Source: Amycolatopsis sp. CA-230715 (lineage in GTDB: Bacteria; Actinomycetota; Actinomycetes; Mycobacteriales; Pseudonocardiaceae). Taken from it: a stretch of DNA of 64,000 nt. A program made the position numbers and the translations under genes. Shown here piece after piece: positions 51,438-58,964 of this stretch. Positions within the stretch are counted from its first letter, which is position 1, and each line of letters begins with the position of its first letter. Location: contig NZ_CP059997.1 of the NCBI RefSeq assembly GCF_018736145.1, positions 4,959,501-5,023,500 of the forward strand, read 5' to 3'. The notes beneath the pieces were generated by a model that had not been told where the DNA came from, ran no database searches, and was given only the letters and a program-made list of their open reading frames with translations.

Positions 51438-51914
51438 ATGGCCAACTCACCCATAAAGAGCCCGCTTTCCGAGAGCGACAAGGAAATCACCGGGAACGCG
51501 TTGCAGGCGACGCTGGTCGACCTCGTCGACCTTTCGCTGATCGCGAAGCAGGCGCACTGGAATGTCGTCGGCACGAACTTCCGCAGCGCGCACCTGCAGC
51601 TCGACGAGCTCGTTTCGACCGCGCGGCAGTACACCGACGAGGTGGCCGAGCGCGCGAACGCGATCGGGGTTTCGCCCAACGGCAAGGCGAAGACCGTCGT
51701 CGAAAGCTCCGGCGTGCCCGAATACCCGGACAACTGGCAGTCGGTCGAAGCCACCGTCGCCGCGATCGTGGACATCCTGGCCGCGCTCATCGGGCGGCTG
51801 CGCGACCGGATCGACGAGACCGACAAGAGCGACCTGGTGACGCAGGACCTGCTGATCGAGATCACGCAGGAACTCGAAAAGGCGCACTGGATGTGGCAGG
51901 CGCAGCAGGCCTGA
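51438..51914 (+). CDS. dps: Dps-family DNA-binding ferritin-like protein
   Basis: 158 aa from ATG 51438 (GAGAGGAG upstream). The interfacial ferroxidase site is visible: H40 in AKQAHWNVVG, H52 and D56 in RSAHLQLDELV. Dodecamers oxidise Fe(II) with H2O2 and protect DNA. Shares a transcript with ohr; a terminator follows. Confidence 0.95.
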   Translation: MANSPIKSPLSESDKEITGNALQATLVDLVDLSLIAKQAHWNVVGTNFRSAHLQLDELVSTARQYTDEVAERANAIGVSPNGKAKTVVESSGVPEYPDNWQSVEATVAAIVDILAALIGRLRDRIDETDKSDLVTQDLLIEITQELEKAHWMWQAQQA

Positions 51915-51926
51915 GCCGCGCGAAGA

Positions 51927-51952
51927 GGCCCGTCCCGTTTCCGGGGCGGGCC
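51927..51952 (+). terminator. Terminator hairpin after dps
   Basis: GGCCCGTCCCG (51927-51937) pairs with CGGGGCGGGCC (51942-51952) with one G.U; loop TTTC; followed by CTTTCG. Confidence 0.75.
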
Positions 51953-51956
51953 CTTT

Positions 51957-51973
51957 CGCGGGCTAAACGTAGT
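51957..51973 (-). repeat. GACGTTTAGC repeat providing a stop codon (copy 7)
   Basis: On the minus strand ACTACGTTTAGCCCGCG supplies the TAG stop of the truncated hydrolase gene, as copy 4 does for a TetR gene. The right arm is degenerate in both. Confidence 0.65.
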
Positions 51974-52214
51974 CCAGCACCGCCGCCGCGAACTCGGGTG
52001 AGGCGAGCGCGGTGAAGTGGTCACCGGGCACCCGCGCGAACCGCGCGTTCGGCAGGGCTTCGGCGAGCGCGGCGGCGGGACCGTGGTCGAGCCATTGCGA
52101 CCCGTCGGCGGTGAAACCGTGGAGCAGTACGAGTGGCCGCCCGGCGCCGATTTCGCGGTAGGCCGGTGCGAAGCCGTCGCGAGCTATGAACCGGCGCACG
52201 GGGAGATCGGTCAT
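51963..52214 (-). pseudogene. Alpha/beta hydrolase with its core deleted (83 codons remain)
   Basis: The frame is open but keeps only the two ends of an alpha/beta hydrolase. An N-terminal part has strand 3 and the oxyanion loop (LVLLHGFTADGSQWLDHG) and a C-terminal part has the catalytic-His region (RVPGDHFTALAS and the final helix). The nucleophile elbow GxSxG and about 150-170 residues between them are missing. The junction falls in AAALAEAL, suggesting an in-frame deletion between short ALAE-like repeats. It cannot be catalytic as it stands. Confidence 0.8.
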
Positions 52215-52276
52215 GCCGCGGTATCCTCCCCGATTTCCCGCGAGCGCGGGCGGGTCTTCCGCCGTAGGCTCCGATC

Positions 52277-53668
52277 ATGGTGCTGCACAAGGGAAAGACT
52301 TCTCGCCCATCCCGTGCGGGTGGGAGCAATCCGTTGCACGGCGGGGCGAATCCGGCACTCGCGGCCGGGCTGAGCCTGCCGCACGTCCGGTTCCGCGACG
52401 ACGCCCTGCCGCCGGACACCGCGCTGCAGCTCGTGCGCGACGAGCTGATGCTCGACGGCAACGCGCGGCTGAACCTCGCCACGTTCGTCACGACGTGGAT
52501 GGAGCCGCAGGCGCGCGAGCTGATGGCGGAATGCGTCGACAAGAACATGATCGACAAGGACGAGTACCCGCAGACCGCGGAACTCGAGCAGCGGTGCGTC
52601 ACGATGCTCGCCGATCTGTGGCACGCACCGGATCCCGGCGCGGTGATGGGCTGCTCGACGACTGGGTCGTCGGAAGCGTGCATGCTCGCCGGGATGGCGC
52701 TCAAACGCCGCTGGTCGAAGCTCGGCCGCTCCGGCCGCCCGAATCTGGTGATGGGCGCGAACGTGCAGGTCTGTTGGGAGAAGTTCTGCGAGTACTGGGA
52801 AGTCGAACCGCGGCTGGTGCCGATGGAAGGCGAGCGCTTCCACCTCGGCGCCGAACAGGCCGTCGCGCACTGCGACGAGAACACGATCGGGGTGGTCGCG
52901 ATACTCGGGTCGACCTTCGACGGCAGCTACGAGCCCGTCGCGGAGATCACCGCGGCGCTCGACGAACTCGCCGCGGGCGGCGGCCCCGACGTCCCGGTGC
53001 ACGTCGACGGCGCGTCGGGCGCGATGATCGCGCCGTTCCTCGACGAGGACCTGGTGTGGGACTTCCGGTTGCCGCGCGTCGCGTCGATCAACACCTCCGG
53101 CCACAAGTACGGCCTCGTCTACCCCGGTGTCGGCTGGGTGATCTGGCGCGACGCCGCCGCGCTGCCGTCGGAGCTGGTGTTCAACGTCAACTACCTCGGC
53201 GGCGACCTGCCGACGTTCGCGCTGAACTTCTCGCGACCGGGTGCCGAGGTCGCGGCGCAGTACTACACGTTCGTGCGGCTGGGCCGCGAGGGCTATCGCG
53301 CGGTCCAGCAGGCGTCACGGGACGTCGCGACCTCGCTCGCCGACCAGATCGGGGAACTGGGCCCGTTCCGGTTGCTGACCCGGGGCGATCAACTGCCGGT
53401 CTTCGCGGTCACCACGGCGGACGACGTGACCGCGTTCAGCGTCTTCGATGTGTCGCAACGGCTTCGGGAACGCGGCTGGCAGGTGCCCGCGTACACGTTC
53501 CCGGAAAACCGCACCGATCTGGCGGTGCTGCGGATCGTGGTGCGCAACGGGTTCACCCACGATCTCGCGGACTTGCTGCTGGCGGATCTGTCACGGGTGG
53601 TCGGCGAACTCGAAAAGCAGCCGAAGCCCGCGCACGACCCAGCCACCAGCACCGGCTTCCACCACTAG
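52277..53668 (+). CDS. gad: Glutamate decarboxylase
   Basis: 463 aa, group II PLP decarboxylase. PLP-stacking and phosphate residues in GCSTTGSSEACMLAG, D244 in HVDGASG, Schiff-base K277 in TSGHKYGLVYPG. Converts glutamate to GABA consuming a proton. TAGGCT ends 6 nt before ATG 52277 (leaderless). No GABA antiporter gene is nearby. Confidence 0.95.
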   Translation: MVLHKGKTSRPSRAGGSNPLHGGANPALAAGLSLPHVRFRDDALPPDTALQLVRDELMLDGNARLNLATFVTTWMEPQARELMAECVDKNMIDKDEYPQTAELEQRCVTMLADLWHAPDPGAVMGCSTTGSSEACMLAGMALKRRWSKLGRSGRPNLVMGANVQVCWEKFCEYWEVEPRLVPMEGERFHLGAEQAVAHCDENTIGVVAILGSTFDGSYEPVAEITAALDELAAGGGPDVPVHVDGASGAMIAPFLDEDLVWDFRLPRVASINTSGHKYGLVYPGVGWVIWRDAAALPSELVFNVNYLGGDLPTFALNFSRPGAEVAAQYYTFVRLGREGYRAVQQASRDVATSLADQIGELGPFRLLTRGDQLPVFAVTTADDVTAFSVFDVSQRLRERGWQVPAYTFPENRTDLAVLRIVVRNGFTHDLADLLLADLSRVVGELEKQPKPAHDPATSTGFHH

Positions 53669-53857
53669 AGACTGTTTCGAAGTGCTTTGCGTGGCGGTGC
53701 GGGTGGCGGAACCTCAGGCGGCCCCTCACTCCGGGATCTCCACCTCATGACCGCCAGGTCACCACGGTGAAGCTGTCCTCGCGGGGAACCACCTGAGAAC
53801 CCGCGGCGGTGCGAGTTGACGGCCCACTCAAGTGGCTACGCCGCTTCGATACAGGCC
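53669..53857. other. Gene-free gap with part of the RNA-gene-associated repeat
   Basis: 53801-53824 (GCGGCGGTGCGAGTTGACGG and following CC) matches the tail seen 3' of ffs and tRNA-Pro, minus the intervening CTCCTC. The minus strand carries a short open segment ending FTVVTWRS-stop that may be a gene relic. Confidence 0.45.
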
Positions 53858-54922
53858 CTAGGCTGTTGCCCTGGCGTACTGGTCGACCCAGCGGATGTCG
53901 GCGCCCAGTTCGCTCGCGGCGCGCAACGGCCAGTGCGGGTCGCGCAGCAGCGCCCTGGCGAGGAACACGGCGTCGGCGGCTCCGGAGGCGACGATCTTCT
54001 CGGCCTGCTCAGGTTCGGTGATCATGCCGACCGCGGCGGTGGGGATGCCGGTCTCGGCGCGCACGCGTTCGGCGAAGGGCACCTGGTACCCGGGGCCGAG
54101 CGGGATCTTCGGATGCGGCGTGTTCCCGCCGGACGAGGCGTCGATGAGGTCGACGCCGTGCTCGTGGAGCGTGCCGGCGAGGCGCACGGTGTCCTCGATC
54201 GTCCACCCGTCGTCGTCCCAGTCCGAAGAGGACAGTCGCGCGAACAGGGGAACGCGGTCGCCCAGTTCCGTCCGCACCGCCTCGGCGATTTCGACCGCGA
54301 GCCTGGTGCGTCCGGCGAAATCGCCGCCGTAGCGGTCGGTGCGTTCGTTCGACAGCGGTGAATAGAACTCGTGCACGAGGTAGCCGTGCGCGAAGTGGAG
54401 TTCGACGAGGTCGAACCCGGCGTCGACGGCCCTGCGCGCCGCCGCGGCGAACTGGCCGGGCAGGAGGCCGATTTCCTCCTCGGTGAGCGGCCTCGGCGGG
54501 TCGTAGTCGCCGAACGCGCGGTCGTCGGGGCCGACGGCACGCCAGCCGCCTTCTTCCGGCGGCACCGTGGTGCGCTTGCCGTCCCACGGCCGGTAGGTGG
54601 ATCCCTTGCGGCCCGCGTGCGCGAGCTGCATGCCCGCGGCGGAGTCCTGCGCGTGCACGAAGTCGGTGACGCGGAGCCACGCGCGCGCTTGCTCGTCGTT
54701 CCAGATCCCGGCGTCCTGCGGGCTGATCCTGCCCTCGGGAACCACCGCGCTGGCTTCAGTCATGACGAGCCCGGCCCCGCCCGCGGCGAACTGGCCGAGG
54801 TGCATGAGGTGCCAGTCGTTCGGCAGCCCGTCGACCGAGGAGTACTGGCACATCGGGGACACCCAGACCCGGTTGGGGATGGTCAGGTCGCGCACGCTGA
54901 ACGGTTCGAAGAGTCGGCTCAC
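53858..54922 (-). CDS. Old Yellow Enzyme-family NADH:flavin oxidoreductase (YqjM-like)
   Basis: 354 aa from GTG 54922 (TTG 54934 is an alternative). TIM barrel with SPMCQYS (the Cys modulating FMN in YqjM-type enzymes), LAHAGRKGS, the substrate HFAHGYLVHEF histidine pair, RTDRYGGDFAGR, and DASSGGNTPHPKIP. Reduces activated C=C bonds of enals, enones or quinones using NADPH. Divergent from the next gene. Confidence 0.93.
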   Translation of the reverse strand: MSRLFEPFSVRDLTIPNRVWVSPMCQYSSVDGLPNDWHLMHLGQFAAGGAGLVMTEASAVVPEGRISPQDAGIWNDEQARAWLRVTDFVHAQDSAAGMQLAHAGRKGSTYRPWDGKRTTVPPEEGGWRAVGPDDRAFGDYDPPRPLTEEEIGLLPGQFAAAARRAVDAGFDLVELHFAHGYLVHEFYSPLSNERTDRYGGDFAGRTRLAVEIAEAVRTELGDRVPLFARLSSSDWDDDGWTIEDTVRLAGTLHEHGVDLIDASSGGNTPHPKIPLGPGYQVPFAERVRAETGIPTAAVGMITEPEQAEKIVASGAADAVFLARALLRDPHWPLRAASELGADIRWVDQYARATA

Positions 54923-55025
54923 ACGAGAGTGCAACGCCGGTCACGGGCGGTGTCTTCCCCGCTGGTGGCGCCGCCGGTTACCGGCAAGTAGCGTGAGCGG
55001 TGACCCGAGGCGAGGGAGCGCGGTC

Positions 55026-55643
55026 ATGAGTGTTGCCAGTGACGAGCGATCGGCGTTGTGCTCGCTGTTCGACGAACTCGGACCGGATGTGCCGACGTTG
55101 TGCGAGGGCTGGCAGGCCCGCCACCTCGCCGCGCATCTCGTGATCCGCGAACGGCGCCCCGATGCCGCGCCGGGGATCCTGGTGCCCGCGCTCGCCGGGC
55201 ACACGAACCGGGTGCAGGCGAGTTACGAGCGGAAGGACTGGGCCGAGCTGGTGAACCTGGTCCGCGCCGGGCCGCCGCGGTTTTCGCCGATGTCGCTCGG
55301 TGTGGTCGACCAGCTGGTCAACAGCGCCGAATACCTCGTGCACCACGAGGACCTGCGCCGGGCGCAACCCGGCTGGGAGCCGCGGCCAGCGGATCCCGCA
55401 CGGGACCGGGCGGCACTGGCCGCGGTGACGCGCGGCGCCAAGGCGATGCTGCGGAAGTCCCCGGTCGGCGTGGTGCTGGCGACCCCGTCCGGCAAGGAAA
55501 TCACCGCGAAGCAAGGTACCCCGGTGGTCAAGGTCATCGGCGACCCGCTGGAACTCCTGCTCTACGCCTTCGGCCGAGACGCCGTCCGCGTGCGCTTCGA
55601 AGGCGACGAATCCGTGCTGGCCACCGTCAAACGCGGCCTCTGA
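55026..55643 (+). CDS. TIGR03085-family metal-binding protein (DinB/maleylpyruvate isomerase-like fold)
   Basis: 205 aa from ATG 55026 (GGCGAGGGAG upstream). ERSALCSLFDELGPDVPTLCEGW and RHLAAHLVIRERRPDAAPG mark the N-terminal helical domain; HHEDLRRA is the second metal-ligand segment. Related to mycothiol-dependent isomerases, function unproven. Confidence 0.85.
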   Translation: MSVASDERSALCSLFDELGPDVPTLCEGWQARHLAAHLVIRERRPDAAPGILVPALAGHTNRVQASYERKDWAELVNLVRAGPPRFSPMSLGVVDQLVNSAEYLVHHEDLRRAQPGWEPRPADPARDRAALAAVTRGAKAMLRKSPVGVVLATPSGKEITAKQGTPVVKVIGDPLELLLYAFGRDAVRVRFEGDESVLATVKRGL

Positions 55644-55674
55644 CCACGCACTTTCCCCGCCGCCATAACCCCAG

Positions 55675-55782
55675 CCCCCACCCGTTCCCTGGGGGCCGGC
55701 CCCGCTCCACTCTACCGCGTGGTGTGGGGGTGGCCGGGTTTTCAACAGGGTTGTCCACAACCTGTCCCCGGTGTGGACAACC
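55675..55782. repeat. 108-bp element ending in inverted DnaA boxes (copy 2)
   Basis: TTGTCCACA (55751-55759) and TGTGGACAA (55772-55780), 12 nt apart, follow 76 bp that align gap-free with 42635-42710. The spacing is identical in both copies. It lies in the 322-bp gap between convergent genes; the rest of the gap holds only the hairpin below. Confidence 0.75.
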
Positions 55783-55874
55783 ACGTTTTCGCAGGTGAGC
55801 GATGCCGTTCCGAGCGGAGAGGGAGCTTCGGGATCGGTTCAGCAGCGGGGCCTGGCAGGCGTTCGACGCGGGTG

Positions 55875-55929
55875 TGCCCCGAAAGTGGCTTTCGCGGCGC
55901 TGGATGCCCCGAAAGCCACTTTCGGGGCA
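55875..55929. terminator. Perfect 20-bp-stem member of the CCCCGAAGG repeat family
   Basis: TGCCCCGAAAGTGGCTTTCG (55875-55894) is exactly complementary to 55910-55929; the loop is 15 nt. It lies 36 bp after the S9 peptidase stop and probably terminates that gene. Confidence 0.8.
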
Positions 55930-55965
55930 TCCAAGGCCACCGGACGGCGCGGGTCGCGGAAACGG

Positions 55966-57810
55966 TCAGCGCAGGCCGACTGCCCGCTGCGCGAAGTGGA
56001 TCTCCGCCGCGACCTGCTTCAGAGTTTCGGCGATCACCAGGGAGCCGTGGCCGGCGTCGTACCGGTAGAACTCGTAGCGCACTTCGCGGGCGGCGAGGCG
56101 ATCGAGGTAGTTCTCGATCTGCCGGATCGGGCACCGGGGGTCGTTGTCGCCGGCGAGCACGAGCACCGGCGCGGCGACGGCGTCCACGTAGGTCAGCGGC
56201 GAGCATTCGCGGTACACCGCGGGCACGTCCTCCGGCGAGCCGCCGAACAGCGCGCGGTCGAAGGCACGCAACTGCTCCATCTCGTCCTCGTAGGCCGCGA
56301 TGTAGTCGGCCACCGGCACGCCCGCGACACCGGCTGTCCAGCGGCCCGGTTGCGTGCCCATCGCGAGCAGCGAGAGGTACCCGCCCCACGAAGCGCCGTT
56401 CACCACGCACTTAGCCGGATCGGCGAGTCCACTTTGGACGGCCCAGTCGTGCACCGCCGCCACGTCTTCTAGTTCGGTAAGGCCGGGCCTGCCTTCGATC
56501 GCGTCGCGCCACGCGGAGCCGTATCCGGTCGATCCCCGGTAGTTGACCTCCACCACCGCGAAACCGGCGTCGAGCCAGGCCGCGCGGTAGGCGGAGAACC
56601 GGTCTTCGTCCGACGCGTGCGGCCCGCCGTGCAAGCTGAACAGCGTTGGCAGCGGGCCGTCGGGTGCGCCATCCGGCCGGGAAACCAGCGCGTGGATCCG
56701 CCCGCCGACGCCGTCGACGAACGCATCGGTCACCGGCGCCGAGCCGGGCGCGACCTCTCCCGGCGGCGTCAGCAGCACGACGTCCTCGGCACCGGCGCGC
56801 TTCGTCCGGATCACCGGCGGGTTCGCCGCGTTCGACCACGAGTATTCGATGGCGCCGTCCGGGCGGACGCCCGCACCGCCGATCCTGCCCCTCGGAGTGT
56901 CCAAAGAGGACAGTTCGCCGGATTCGAGGTCGTAGCGGTGCAACGAACTGCCGCCCTCGTGGAAGTGCACCACGAGCAGCGCGTCGGCGCTCGGGTACCA
57001 GGTCGCCGACACCTCGCCGGGGAGGTCCAGCTCGATTTCCCGCTCGGCGTCCGCCTCGACGTCCCACAGCAGCAGTTCCTCGCGGCCCCGCCGCTCGTGC
57101 AGCAGCAGGAGCCGCGCGTCGCCCGCGACGGGGGAGAACTCCAGCGGGTCGAGCCCCTTGCCCTCGCCGTCCCATTTCTCGGCGACGGTGGCGAAGCCTG
57201 CGGTGGCGAGGACGCGGACCGCGGGGTGCCGCGAGTCGCCGTGTTCGGAATGCGAGATCGCCAGCAGGTTTTCGTCCCGTGAAAGCGACGCGATGCCCGC
57301 GTCCGCCTCGTTCGCGTAGAACCGCTCGGTCTTGCCCTCGCGGTGGCAGAACAGTTCACTGCCGTCATCGGTCGACACGCCGACGGCCACCAGCCGGTGG
57401 CCGATCTCCAGCCCGGCGGGGTAGCCGTCGTGCACGTCCGGTACCGCGGGCTTGGCCTCCCCACCGCCCGCGAAGGGCTGCCGCACCCACGACCCGAACT
57501 CGTCGCCGTCGGTGTCGGAGAACCACCAGATGGACTCCCCGTCCGGGGACAGCGTCGCGTGCAGCGTGCCGTTCGGCCGGTCGGTGACCTGGCGGTGTTC
57601 GCCGCTCTCGCGGTCCCAGGAGTAGACCTCCCACACCCCGCTCGCGTTCGACACGTACAGGCTGGCGGACGGCGCGTCGAGCGCCCAGTCCGGGGTCGAA
57701 ACGCGCGGGGCGAGGAACCGCGCGCGCCACCGGGTCTCTGCTTCGGCGTCCTCGAAGAGCTGGTCGGGGACCACGGCGGGCGGATGCTGGGCGGCAGGCT
57801 GCGTGTTCAC
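55966..57810 (-). CDS. S9-family (prolyl oligopeptidase-like) serine peptidase
   Basis: 614 aa from GTG 57810. N-terminal seven-bladed propeller (about 40-350, repeated DRESGEHRQV/LSPDGESIWW type strands), then an alpha/beta hydrolase domain: oxyanion region LHGGPHASDEDRF, nucleophile Ser near 473 in GASWGGY, Asp in AGDNDPRCP and His in DAGHGS. Acylaminoacyl- or dipeptidyl-type cytoplasmic peptidase. Divergent from a methyltransferase gene across 58 bp. Confidence 0.93.
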   Translation of the reverse strand: MNTQPAAQHPPAVVPDQLFEDAEAETRWRARFLAPRVSTPDWALDAPSASLYVSNASGVWEVYSWDRESGEHRQVTDRPNGTLHATLSPDGESIWWFSDTDGDEFGSWVRQPFAGGGEAKPAVPDVHDGYPAGLEIGHRLVAVGVSTDDGSELFCHREGKTERFYANEADAGIASLSRDENLLAISHSEHGDSRHPAVRVLATAGFATVAEKWDGEGKGLDPLEFSPVAGDARLLLLHERRGREELLLWDVEADAEREIELDLPGEVSATWYPSADALLVVHFHEGGSSLHRYDLESGELSSLDTPRGRIGGAGVRPDGAIEYSWSNAANPPVIRTKRAGAEDVVLLTPPGEVAPGSAPVTDAFVDGVGGRIHALVSRPDGAPDGPLPTLFSLHGGPHASDEDRFSAYRAAWLDAGFAVVEVNYRGSTGYGSAWRDAIEGRPGLTELEDVAAVHDWAVQSGLADPAKCVVNGASWGGYLSLLAMGTQPGRWTAGVAGVPVADYIAAYEDEMEQLRAFDRALFGGSPEDVPAVYRECSPLTYVDAVAAPVLVLAGDNDPRCPIRQIENYLDRLAAREVRYEFYRYDAGHGSLVIAETLKQVAAEIHFAQRAVGLR

Positions 57811-57868
57811 TTTCCCGATCCTGCCAGGTTCACCACACTCCTCGGTGAGGCGCCCGTACTCTGCTTGC

Positions 57869-58651
57869 GTGCGGGATGGGTACGCGCCGGGCTATGCGGC
57901 GGATGCGATGTCGATGATGTCTTCTCGACGCGCCGCCGAGCGCGCCGCGTTCGCGCTGCCCGGCCTGCGCCCCGGAATGCGGATTCTGGACCTCGGCTGC
58001 GGCCCCGGCTCGATCACCGCGGGCATCGCCACCGCGGTCGCTGGATGTCACATCGTGGCGATCGACACCGAACACGGCCAGACGAAACTCACCCGCGCCA
58101 CCACCACCCGAATCAAAATGTCCACAGTGGACACCCTGACCGCGTCCGCCTACGCCCTGCCCCTACCGGACGAAAGCGTAGACGCAGCCTTCGCCCACGC
58201 CCTGATAGAACACTTGGCCCACCCCGAAATCGCCCTGCGAGAGCTGCACCGGGTACTGGCCCCAGGCGGCACGCTCGCTGTCGCGGCCTCCGACTGGAGC
58301 CGAGCGAAAATCCAACCCCAAACCGCGAACGTCACCGCCGCCCTACGCGGCCACTACCTGCTACGCCGCAGAGCAGGCGGCGACCCGAACGCCGGAAAGC
58401 ACTTAGCGGCCAACGTCGCAGCCGCAGGCTTCACCGTCACCACCACCCACACCCGCCACCGCCAAGACATGACCTACCCAGAACTGGCCACCTACATAGA
58501 AACCCGCCTGGCCGCCGCCCTGACCAACCCCGACACCCCACCAGGCGACCACGCCCAACTGGCCAGCGCCGCCCGCTCCGCCTGGACCTGGAAAAAAACC
58601 AAAACCGGCACTTTCACCCAAGCCTGGACAGAGTTACTCGCGACTAAGTAG
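57869..58651 (+). CDS. Class I SAM-dependent methyltransferase with atypical codon use in its 3' part
   Basis: 260 aa from GTG 57869, with TACTCT 6 nt upstream (leaderless). SAM motif ILDLGCGPGSI at about 39-49; IEHLAHPEIALRELHRVLAPGGTL is the post-II/III region of UbiE-like small-molecule methyltransferases. From about 58080 the coding strand becomes C-rich and G-poor, with codons rare here (ATA twice, CTA, GTA, AGA, CCA, ACA), unlike the first 200 bp or the neighbours. Recombination or recent acquisition is possible. Confidence 0.87.
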   Translation: MRDGYAPGYAADAMSMMSSRRAAERAAFALPGLRPGMRILDLGCGPGSITAGIATAVAGCHIVAIDTEHGQTKLTRATTTRIKMSTVDTLTASAYALPLPDESVDAAFAHALIEHLAHPEIALRELHRVLAPGGTLAVAASDWSRAKIQPQTANVTAALRGHYLLRRRAGGDPNAGKHLAANVAAAGFTVTTTHTRHRQDMTYPELATYIETRLAAALTNPDTPPGDHAQLASAARSAWTWKKTKTGTFTQAWTELLATK

Positions 58652-58722
58652 GTCACCTACGCAATGCCGAAGGCGAGCCCCACCCGCGATGTAGGTGACC
58701 TGCGATGCCGAAGGCGAGCCCC
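58650..58722 (+). repeat. Inverted repeat with an embedded 18-bp direct repeat after the methyltransferase
   Basis: AGGTCACCTAC (58650-58660, starting in the stop codon) pairs with GTAGGTGACCT (58691-58701). ATGCCGAAGGCGAGCCCC occurs at 58664-58681 and again at 58705-58722. Probably a terminator built from a repeat unit. Confidence 0.7.
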
Positions 58723-58766
58723 CACATACGAACCAGCGCTGGCGCTGGTCACATCTCAACTCAAGT

Positions 58767-58819
58767 GGCCGTCAAGTGGAGGAGCTCGCACCGCGGGGGT
58801 TTGGGGGCTCGGCCCCCAA
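58767..58819 (-). repeat. Second copy of the hairpin-plus-tail module, 3' of tRNA-Pro
   Basis: On the minus strand, stem TTGGGGGC/GCCCCCAA (58801-58819) is followed by ACCCCCGCGGTGCGAGCTCC and TTGACGGCC, the same order and orientation relative to the RNA gene as at 5640-5692. Confidence 0.65.
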
Positions 58820-58832
58820 GCGCTGATACGAG

Positions 58833-58869
58833 AAGATCCCTGTCTGCGCATTCCGCAGACAGGGATCTT
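58833..58869 (-). terminator. Strong terminator of tRNA-Pro
   Basis: AAGATCCCTGTCTGCG (58833-58848) and CGCAGACAGGGATCTT (58854-58869) form a perfect 16-bp stem with a 5-nt loop, 13 bp past the tRNA 3' end. Confidence 0.85.
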
Positions 58870-58881
58870 CCAGATCTTCCG

Positions 58882-58955
58882 TCGGGGTGGCGGGATTTGA
58901 ACCCACGACCTCCTCGACCCGAACGAGGCACGCTACCAAGCTGCGCCACACCCCG
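58882..58955 (-). tRNA. tRNA-Pro (anticodon CGG)
   Basis: 74 nt on the minus strand. Acceptor CGGGGTG pairs with CACCCCG, then discriminator A; D-arm GCGCAGCTTGGTAGCGT; anticodon stem CCTCG/CGAGG with loop TTCGGGT (anticodon CGG, complement at 58919-58921); T-arm GTGGG TTCAAAT CCCGC. No CCA is encoded. Followed by a 16-bp hairpin. Confidence 0.97.
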
Positions 58956-58964
58956 AGGTACTGC

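Noticed and set aside
53669..53857. IS remnant between glutamate decarboxylase and OYE genes
   Set aside because: No transposase fragment or inverted terminal repeats; only the short RNA-gene-associated repeat is recognisable.
58882..58955. tRNA-Pro as an integration site for a genomic island
   Set aside because: No integrase gene and no duplicated tRNA 3' end were found on either side within the window.
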